NCBI GenBank assembly: GCA_050945515.1
Contig: JBMNTB010000023.1
Location: forward strand, 1 to 27,570
Source of the DNA: UBA1046 sp050945515
Lineage (GTDB): Bacteria; Bacillota; Clostridia; Saccharofermentanales; DTU023
Length of the DNA stretch: 27,570 nucleotides
Direction: 5' to 3'
Part shown: in pieces, positions 22,697-27,570 of the stretch
Position numbering within the stretch: the first letter of the stretch is position 1
How the letters are laid out: each line of letters begins with the position of its first letter
Notes under the pieces: model-generated
Told to the model about the DNA's origin: nothing
Databases searched by the model: none
Seen by the model: the letters and a program-made list of their open reading frames with translations, nothing else
Program-made: the position numbers and the translations under genes

Positions 22697-23860
22697 TTAC
22701 TTATTCCCTTTTGCTCGGTTATGAGTGGTGCAAAGCATAGTACAGTTACTAATATCCGTTGCACCTCCTTTGCTCCATGCAGTAACATGGTCTGCATCCA
22801 TTTCTTTCAGCTTATAGATTCGCTGACTGTTGTTGTCGTTACCTAATGCGCATAATGGGCAATTAGAAATATTTTTAGCTGTTGCTTCACTTGTTTGTTG
22901 CTCGTAAACCGTTTGCTTTGTAATATCATCAAAAATGCGAATATCAAGTAACTTTGTATCTACACATCCGCCTAGAATATATTCAAATACGCCTTTGCGG
23001 TTCTTCACAAAATAGTCTTCATATAGTGACTTCAATTTATCCCGTACTTCATTTGGGTTATAAGCGTTTGTATGGAAACGCTCATAAAATTCACCCCAAT
23101 TCAAACCACGCATTTCCGTCTTAACATCAATAAATACGCTTGAAACCCAATCAATAACACTATTAAAATAGGTTTTTAATTCCGTTATATTCGTATCAAA
23201 TCTGTGACGACTCATATAGTCATCAATGTTGCTTTTACTAACCCAGTTTAAAGCGGTACGTAAATAATCCTGCCTTTTTACATCACCACTAATATATGCT
23301 GCCCATTTCTGAACGTTGGCGTTTCGGCTGTTGCTAAATTCCGCTTTTGCAAGTGTGACGAACGGGCCAGAATAGATAGAGTTCAAAAGTTCCTGATCAT
23401 TCAGTGGAACACCTACTATATTGATTGTTTTGAACCATTCCTTGATTTCGCTTTCCGTGCCACTACATTCGTAAATGGTCAGCTTTGTATCAAGTATTTT
23501 ACGCTGCAAATCTTCCGCCAATCCGCTAAAATACTGCTGCATTCCATTTTCGTCTAAAATTGGAAACTTGCCTGTCAAAAAGCGTCCTATGCTTGTAATA
23601 CGTTGTTGCCCGTCCAGTATTTCAAATTGATCGTCTGAAACCTTGGTAAAATAGATAAGTCCGATAGGGTAACCCTTCAATATTGACTGTATAACGGCGA
23701 CGTCTTTCTTGCCGTCAGCGTAAATATAATTACGCTGGTATTCCGGCTGAATAGTCAGTTTTCCAGAAAGTCCGAAAAGCCCTTTGCCTTCATATTCATT
23801 ATAGACAAAACCTTCACACACCTTTTCGATAGTTAAATCAATGTTCAGTTCAGTTATCAT
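22697..23860 (-). CDS. DUF262-HNH endonuclease-like protein
   Basis: A 387-residue protein with an N-terminal DUF262 (ParB/GmrS-like) domain and a C-terminal HNH nuclease. DUF262 marks are PEYQRNY at 39-45 and DGQQR at 83-87, the nucleotide-binding or hydrolysing motif in GmrSD, SspE and BrxU. The HNH part has C334 and C337 (CPLC), DADH at 355-358, then C373, C377 and H380-N381, a treble-clef zinc finger with catalytic His in DADH. In known relatives this architecture cuts modified or unmodified phage DNA. It overlaps the upstream methyltransferase gene by 11 bases, so the two are coupled and probably form one system. HNH type is the short CxxC form, not the DUF1524 of GmrD. Confidence 0.85.
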   Translation of the reverse strand: MITELNIDLTIEKVCEGFVYNEYEGKGLFGLSGKLTIQPEYQRNYIYADGKKDVAVIQSILKGYPIGLIYFTKVSDDQFEILDGQQRITSIGRFLTGKFPILDENGMQQYFSGLAEDLQRKILDTKLTIYECSGTESEIKEWFKTINIVGVPLNDQELLNSIYSGPFVTLAKAEFSNSRNANVQKWAAYISGDVKRQDYLRTALNWVSKSNIDDYMSRHRFDTNITELKTYFNSVIDWVSSVFIDVKTEMRGLNWGEFYERFHTNAYNPNEVRDKLKSLYEDYFVKNRKGVFEYILGGCVDTKLLDIRIFDDITKQTVYEQQTSEATAKNISNCPLCALGNDNNSQRIYKLKEMDADHVTAWSKGGATDISNCTMLCTTHNRAKGNK

Positions 23861-25052
23861 TATTATTCACTCGCTTTCTTATCAGAATACGTCCATAAGG
23901 CAAACCTCCAGGCGAGCCATTTTCGTTTAATCGCAATCCATTTCCCGCCTTTCTCTCAGAAACTGTGTAGGGGGTTGTCCATACTACCTTGCCGTCCTTT
24001 TCATAACAGATTATTTTTTTACTCTTATAGGCTATATGATTTAATGTTTTAGGTGCATATGCTCCATTATCGACTATTTCAAATTGATCTGGATTATATC
24101 TATGTAGGAATGATGTAGGAACGCCCATAACTCCCTCATAGTCGTTAGGGATTGCGTCAACATAAGGAACATCAATTCCGTCATAGTTGTAATAAGTCAA
24201 ATAACCTTTCTTTTTTAGATCTTTATGCCTACTATATCGCAAATTGTCCGCCATAGACATTAAAGCTAATGGCTCGTGTCTGCGCCCGTGATCTAAATTG
24301 GTAAACCAACAGGCATTGCCTTGGCGCGTGTAATTTCCAACATATCCCATACGTGCAGCCTTTTCTCGATCTTTTGGGTTGACTTTTGCCCCCTCCGGGA
24401 CTTCAAAAACCATATCTTCATTGTTGCAGGTAGCACCTATCCACATACGATTATTCTTTATTTCGGGGAATATCTCTTTATAGGTTGCCATACCTATCTG
24501 CCCTATAATCAGAAACTCTTTATCAGCTTCTAATATCCATGCGACAAAATCCCTAAAGAGTGAAAAGGGAGGATTTGTAACAATGATATCTGCTTCATCA
24601 CGCAACTTCTTGACTTCGTCAGATTGAAAGTCGCCATCGCCATCAAGGTACTGCCATTCCAAATCATCATAATCGATATTACCGGACTTGTTGATATCTC
24701 TTGTTAAAGTATAAATTTTTCCCTTTGTAATAGCCTTTTCTTCATCATACTGTGGAGATAGAATTTCATATATTGTTATTTGACGATATTGTTCATATTT
24801 TGCTTTCTTCGACTCCATTGAGTAGCTTGTGCTAATAAGTTTTTTTAATCCAAGCATTTCAAAATTCTGCGCAAAAAACTTTGTAAAATTACTCCATTCG
24901 GGGTCGTCACAAGGGCATAGCACAATTTTATCCCTGAAAATGTCGGGGTCGTATTCAAGATAAGCGTTGATTTCCTTTTGTATGTACTCATACAGTGTAT
25001 AAAACTCGTCGTTTTGTTGTTTTTTCGCGTTTAATAAAGCATCATTCGCCAT
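23850..25052 (-). CDS. Adenine-specific DNA methyltransferase, EcoRI family
   Basis: A 400-residue N6-adenine methyltransferase resembling M.EcoRI. Family marks are the N-terminal QNDEFYT at 13-19, the S-adenosylmethionine-binding region around VLCPCDDPEW at 44-53, and the catalytic NPPF at 160-163. The rest (FVAWILEADKEFLIIGQIGMATYK, MGVPTSFLHRYNPDQFEIVD) is as in this family. No EcoRI-type restriction gene follows; the next gene, overlapping by 11 bases, is a DUF262-HNH nuclease. AAGGA lies just ahead of the ATG. Recognition site cannot be predicted reliably; GAATTC is only the family precedent. Confidence 0.88.
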   Translation of the reverse strand: MANDALLNAKKQQNDEFYTLYEYIQKEINAYLEYDPDIFRDKIVLCPCDDPEWSNFTKFFAQNFEMLGLKKLISTSYSMESKKAKYEQYRQITIYEILSPQYDEEKAITKGKIYTLTRDINKSGNIDYDDLEWQYLDGDGDFQSDEVKKLRDEADIIVTNPPFSLFRDFVAWILEADKEFLIIGQIGMATYKEIFPEIKNNRMWIGATCNNEDMVFEVPEGAKVNPKDREKAARMGYVGNYTRQGNACWFTNLDHGRRHEPLALMSMADNLRYSRHKDLKKKGYLTYYNYDGIDVPYVDAIPNDYEGVMGVPTSFLHRYNPDQFEIVDNGAYAPKTLNHIAYKSKKIICYEKDGKVVWTTPYTVSERKAGNGLRLNENGSPGGLPYGRILIRKRVNNNDN

Positions 25053-25099
25053 TATTCCTTGCCACCTTTCTCCAGGGAAAATATTGTCGCCCTAGATTC

Positions 25100-25127
25100 A
25101 ACATAGGTCATTAGAAAAAATACTCAA
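25100..25127 (-). promoter_or_regulatory. Possible promoter of the methyltransferase/nuclease operon
   Basis: On the minus strand TTGAGT (25127-25122) and TATGTT (25105-25100) are 16 bases apart, about 50 bases before the methyltransferase start. Boxes are only moderately close to consensus. Confidence 0.3.
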
Positions 25128-25243
25128 ATCCTTCTTTTTGTTTAAGGAGAAGTCAATTCCCAATTATTGTCAATTGTCTTTGCTTCTTTATATATGTGCC
25201 ATTCCTTTTGTCCTATTGTATCTAATATTCTAACATTGGGAAT

Positions 25244-25327
25244 GGTCTATACCTATTGTACTCATCAACATTTAGGCCAGCAATTATTACGACCTATGTG
25301 ATAGCGCTGATTTCAAGTGAAAGCAGA
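25244..25327 (-). pseudogene. 85-bp coding-like repeat, copy B (degraded gene remnant)
   Basis: Partner of 19361-19445. Minus-strand frame reads VVIIAGLNVDEYNR and then differs (YRPFPMLEY, stop). The same in-frame TAG lies before it, preceded by LEISAIT, against LEIRATT in copy A. Confidence 0.5.
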
Positions 25328-25522
25328 TGTATTCAAATGCAAGCAAATGATTTCATACAATTGCTATGCGTTTGCATCTTAAGAAATAACAAGGATTATT
25401 CCGGGGGGGGAACTTCCGGGGAATAAAGGCGGTTATTCCTCCGGTATTTTCTTCAATGATAAGCTCATCTACTCTACTTACACACGCGCGTGAAGGTCGA
25501 GTATTTTCTCCCGGTTTTATGC

Positions 25523-25592
25523 GTCATGACATTGTCAATACACGGGTTACCCAACTACAAGATACGCATTTGTCATGACATTGTCATTACAC
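25523..25592. repeat. Two 21-bp direct repeats (iteron-like)
   Basis: GTCATGACATTGTCAATACAC (here cut as GTCATGACATTGTCAATACA plus C) at 25523-25543 recurs at 25572-25592 with one change, 49 bases apart. Each holds TGTCATGACA-like dyads. Spacing is close to five helical turns less three bases. They could be binding sites for a replication or partition protein of an element, but no rep gene is visible. Confidence 0.55.
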
Positions 25593-25850
25593 AATGCATA
25601 ACTGTATATTTCATGATAAATACAGCTATTCTTTAAGGGGGTTGCCCTTATACCCCGGCGGTAAAATTTGATAAATCTACTGCAATTTAGTTGATAATTT
25701 GGCCTAAATAGAGGCTATTTGAGCTCATTTTGGAACATAAACAACTAATAGCCCTATCTTTCTTGCCTCTTTACAATGGCAGTAAGAGAAGGCAGCCCTC
25801 ATAAAGAAGCCTGTAACATAGTAGCCTCAATGTTAATACCGGAGAGTGGG

Positions 25851-26125
25851 TCAAAAAGTTTTAAAGTTCGCTGAGGTACCGGATGGGGCTCGTCCGTGTA
25901 AAAAGTTCCCCGTTGAAGCTGTAACAGTTTTCCCCTTTGGAGCTTTACCTTGTTGCGTTGCTGAGTGTTGCAACATTGTAATTTTGACTGCAACATTATG
26001 TGGGAATAATCCCACTTATTGCGACTATTCCAACTGCGAACTGTACTGGATTTCATCCCTAGTTTTTTGCAATCTGTAAAGGCGACAAGCCTTTCTCTTG
26101 GTAGAGGCGCTTCTCGATGGCTCAC
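25851..26125 (-). pseudogene. Frameshifted relic resembling a phage terminase small subunit
   Basis: After AAAGGAGG (26135-26128) a GTG opens a frame reading VSHREAPLPRERLVAFTDCK...KSSTVRSWNSRNKWD. The last part looks like the helix-turn-helix of Firmicute phage terminase small subunits (the 'TVRSW-x-x-x-x-KW' pattern). Just beyond, the similarity changes frame: QQGKAPKGK and GRAPSG appear in the second frame, like the APKGN and GAPxGN repeats that usually follow in such terminases, ending at a TGA at 25851-25853. The first frame continues to 25799 but loses resemblance to any family. The spacing from ribosome-binding site to GTG is short. I read this as a decayed terminase gene; it is a motif-level judgement. 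Confidence 0.4.
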
Positions 26126-26143
26126 CGCCTCCTTTAGTGAAAT

Positions 26144-26168
26144 AAAAAACCCTCTGCGGTGGGAGGGT
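26144..26168 (-). terminator. Rho-independent terminator of the one-TM protein gene
   Basis: On the minus strand ACCCTC and GAGGGT form a 6-bp stem with an 8-base loop, followed by TTTTTATTTC. It lies about 55 bases after the stop at 26224 and ahead of the terminase-like relic. Confidence 0.7.
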
Positions 26169-26223
26169 GGGAACATCGCCCTAGATAATAACTGCAGTAG
26201 TATACGAAAGAGGTATTCGCAGA

Positions 26224-26964
26224 TTAATCATTTGGGTGTGACTCTACTTTATCTCTAATTCTTTGTTGCATCATTTTTTGCTGCATCATTTCTCTGGAGC
26301 GTTTTCTTTCGCTAGAGTTTTTCAAAACTTGCTTTTTTTGTTGTTTGTTTGCTAGCGTTAGATTTATTCGCCCTGGTAACACAAATTTCATCAACCGTTT
26401 ATTTACCATCGAAACACCTATTGCAAAATCATCGAAATAATCCCACAATGCAATAAGATCATACATAAACGCATCAGCATAATCCGAGAGTGGTATAGAA
26501 GCTTTAAGTTTAAGGCCAGCTTCCGTTGCCAACTTCTCCATTTGTCCATGCGCCATAGACCAATTTGAAGATGAAAGAAGATTTTTTTCAACATTTGTTA
26601 GCAGATGATCATTTGATTTAAGGAAAGCTGCGTTGCTGAAACTCAACTGAGTTAACTCTAAATGAGTTTTTATAGCCAAGTCTTTGAATTGATCAACATT
26701 CGTAGTTCCAAAAGCAGCCCAGTTCCCAAAAATAACTCGTTCTTTTCTATCGTAATTTAAAAAACGTTCGTTAAGCTCAGCTAAAAAATCTTTATATATC
26801 TGGTATCTCATTTCCCGCTTCTTTAATCTCGAAGCCAAAATTGAAGAAACGATTACACCAAGTATTGCCCCGACAGCACCAGATAAAAGTGTCACTGTCA
26901 GGGACTCATGATTTCCAATTTTTTGTTGAGCCAAAAATAATTGGTTTACGAGTAAACTTGGCAT
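26224..26964 (-). CDS. Hypothetical protein with one N-terminal membrane segment
   Basis: I do not recognise the family. The 246-residue protein has one strong hydrophobic segment at about 22-45 (LTVTLLSGAVGAILGVIVSS), followed by basic residues RLKKR, so the rest is probably cytoplasmic. The cytoplasmic part is helical (YKDFLAELNERFLNYD) and ends in a highly basic Gln/Met-rich tail containing a short repeat (MMQQK MMQQR). Such TM-plus-helical proteins are frequent in mobile elements and some have antiphage roles, but no domain can be named. The ATG at 26964 has only a weak ribosome-binding site (GGAC). A TTGACA promoter lies about 100 bases upstream, and a terminator follows. Confidence 0.65.
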   Translation of the reverse strand: MPSLLVNQLFLAQQKIGNHESLTVTLLSGAVGAILGVIVSSILASRLKKREMRYQIYKDFLAELNERFLNYDRKERVIFGNWAAFGTTNVDQFKDLAIKTHLELTQLSFSNAAFLKSNDHLLTNVEKNLLSSSNWSMAHGQMEKLATEAGLKLKASIPLSDYADAFMYDLIALWDYFDDFAIGVSMVNKRLMKFVLPGRINLTLANKQQKKQVLKNSSERKRSREMMQQKMMQQRIRDKVESHPND

Positions 26965-27047
26965 AATAATTACAGTCCATCGGCGAAAATTAATTAAAGT
27001 GTACCCTTATCATTCGCCTGGGGCACTTACCGCTTAATTATAACGAT

Positions 27048-27071
27048 ATATAATGGTTTTTAGGCTGTCAA
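27048..27071 (-). promoter_or_regulatory. Possible promoter of the one-TM protein gene
   Basis: A perfect TTGACA lies on the minus strand at 27071-27066. The -10 is ambiguous: TATATC with a 15-base spacer, or TATCGT with 17. A better TATAAT is present but 23 bases away, too far for standard sigma-A. Confidence 0.35.
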
Positions 27072-27152
27072 TATAGTAGCTGGATCATCCACCTTTCGTT
27101 AATGTTTCCGGCATCAAGTTTTCCGCTCCTTTCTACTAATTTTTCAGATATT

Positions 27153-27175
27153 AAAAAAGCGGTCTTTCGACCGCT
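27153..27175 (-). terminator. Rho-independent terminator with GAAA tetraloop
   Basis: On the minus strand AGCGGTC and GACCGCT form a perfect 7-bp stem around GAAA (a GNRA tetraloop), followed by TTTTTT. It begins directly after the stop codon of the 70-residue gene. Confidence 0.85.
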
Positions 27176-27176
27176 C

Positions 27177-27389
27177 TTACCATATTTTATTGTTAATCAT
27201 TTCAAGCGCTTCTTCTTCTGTTATATTCTTGTACATGCCAACCTTAGGCCCTGTAGGCATCTGGTAGTCGAGTAGGATACCGCTCCGCACCCACCCTCTG
27301 TCCTTATCATACTGATATTGCTTAGGGCCATCTGCTTTTACTACGGTGCCATAATTATCTTTATCGATCAAAACACAATATTCAAACAT
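27177..27389 (-). CDS. Small hypothetical protein, 70 residues
   Basis: Unknown family. The protein begins MFEYCVLIDKDNYGTVVKADG and has a central RGWVRSGILLDYQM and a terminal helix TEEEALEMINNK, giving a compact beta-alpha impression. Start ATG at 27389 or GTG at 27392 directly before it; a modest AGG lies ten bases upstream. It is tightly followed by a strong terminator, and preceded by two very short open frames in the same direction, as in phage or mobile-element operons of small genes. Confidence 0.6.
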   Translation of the reverse strand: MFEYCVLIDKDNYGTVVKADGPKQYQYDKDRGWVRSGILLDYQMPTGPKVGMYKNITEEEALEMINNKIW

Positions 27390-27396
27390 CACTTAT

Positions 27397-27477
27397 TTAC
27401 CTGTATCTTTTACTTGATTTTAGTTTACCATTTTCTGGCTTTGCGTTGCAGTTTGTTATGTCGCAACGTTGCGTCAT
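27397..27477 (-). CDS. Very short open frame, 26 residues
   Basis: ATG at 27477 overlaps the stop of the upstream 24-residue frame by four bases (ATGA), and its own stop lies seven bases before the 70-residue gene. The product is basic (MTQRCDITNCNAKPENGK...). The tidy spacing is the only support; no family is recognised, and it may not be translated. Confidence 0.25.
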   Translation of the reverse strand: MTQRCDITNCNAKPENGKLKSSKRYR

Positions 27478-27548
27478 ATTGTCACACTACAAGCTTCTGG
27501 TTCCCTGTACGCTTGTCTGATGTCTTCATCAGTGCTTAATCTGGCCAT
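27474..27548 (-). CDS. Very short open frame, 24 residues
   Basis: ATG at 27548 is preceded by AAGGGA, a fair ribosome-binding site, eight bases upstream. The product begins MARLSTDEDIRQAYREPEAC and could be a leader peptide, a tiny element-borne gene or the truncated front of a larger gene. A 12-base palindrome, CGCAACGTTGCG (27462-27473), lies at its end. Confidence 0.3.
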   Translation of the reverse strand: MARLSTDEDIRQAYREPEACSVTI

Positions 27549-27570
27549 TATTTAATTTCCCTTGCGAATG

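Larger units (their letters stand above)
25053..25850. other. Intergenic region upstream of the methyltransferase operon
   Basis: Roughly 800 bases without a convincing gene. It holds a possible operon promoter, the second 85-bp repeat (25244-25327), a run of eight G at 25402-25409 within an imperfect TTATTCC/GGAATAA dyad, a CACGCGCGTG palindrome at 25483-25492, and two 21-bp repeats (25523-25592). The remaining sequence to 25850 is AT-rich with no clear feature. Confidence 0.5.

Noticed and set aside
25395..25426. G8 run within an imperfect dyad, considered as a phase-variation tract
   Set aside because: It is not inside a gene and not placed in a recognisable promoter spacer, so a switching role cannot be supported.
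25523..25592. Paired 21-bp repeats considered as a CRISPR array
   Set aside because: Only two units, both shorter than usual CRISPR repeats, with no cas genes nearby.
25799..26176. Intact 125-residue gene on the minus strand
   Set aside because: Its first codons lie inside a terminator and its second half loses all resemblance while the neighbouring frame gains it, so a frameshifted relic is the better reading.
27318..27539. Plus-strand open frame of 73 codons at the right end
   Set aside because: It overlaps, antisense, the better supported minus-strand small genes and has no good ribosome-binding site.

Overview
The window appears to come from an anaerobic, amino-acid-fermenting Firmicute, most likely class Clostridia. 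The main evidence is a near-complete oxidative ornithine degradation cluster of the Acetoanaerobium (Clostridium) sticklandii type, supported by Firmicute-style ribosome-binding sites and an AGCS amino-acid symporter. Bases 1 to about 18,500 look like moderate-GC chromosomal backbone. From about 18,700 to the end the sequence is visibly AT-richer and mosaic. I could not assign a genus from the sequence alone.

Backbone, left part (1-9,256, + strand). The order is 2,4-diaminopentanoate dehydrogenase fused to the small thiolase subunit (Ord-OrtA), OrtB, OraS, OraE, a GlmL/MutL-type reactivase, ornithine racemase (Orr) and alanine racemase (Alr). Together Orr (L- to D-ornithine), OraS/OraE (D-ornithine to 2,4-diaminopentanoate), Ord (to 2-amino-4-oxopentanoate) and OrtA/OrtB (CoA-dependent cleavage to alanine and acetyl-CoA) form the whole route. 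The Ord-OrtA fusion is the most unusual feature of this part. Strong hairpins follow alr.

Backbone, middle part (9,448-18,527). rsmI is on the minus strand. A PHP-family phosphoesterase, metG (short form) and tatD are on the plus strand. On the minus strand are a DUF503 protein, an AGCS sodium:amino-acid symporter translationally coupled to a small membrane protein of unknown function, a radical SAM protein and a patatin-like lipase.

Island (about 18,700 to the window end). A 22-base tRNA 3' end including CCA, followed on the same strand by its terminator, marks the left boundary of a tRNA-targeted integrated region. No intact tRNA and no integrase gene are visible in the window. A 67-bp junction-associated repeat (18,823 and 22,553) and an 85-bp coding-like repeat (19,361 and 25,244) each occur twice in the same order, which suggests two related elements accreted in tandem. 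Cargo in the first is a 2.9-kb unit with imperfect terminal inverted repeats and no transposase. It carries a 'DGGAHVDP' protein of unknown function and a two-gene operon of a winged-helix/DUF488 protein plus a possible OB-type protein. Cargo in the second is an EcoRI-family adenine methyltransferase overlapping a DUF262-HNH nuclease, a plausible unorthodox restriction-modification pair. Further right are paired 21-bp repeats, a frameshifted relic resembling a phage terminase small subunit, a one-TM hypothetical protein, and a string of very small ORFs with a strong terminator.
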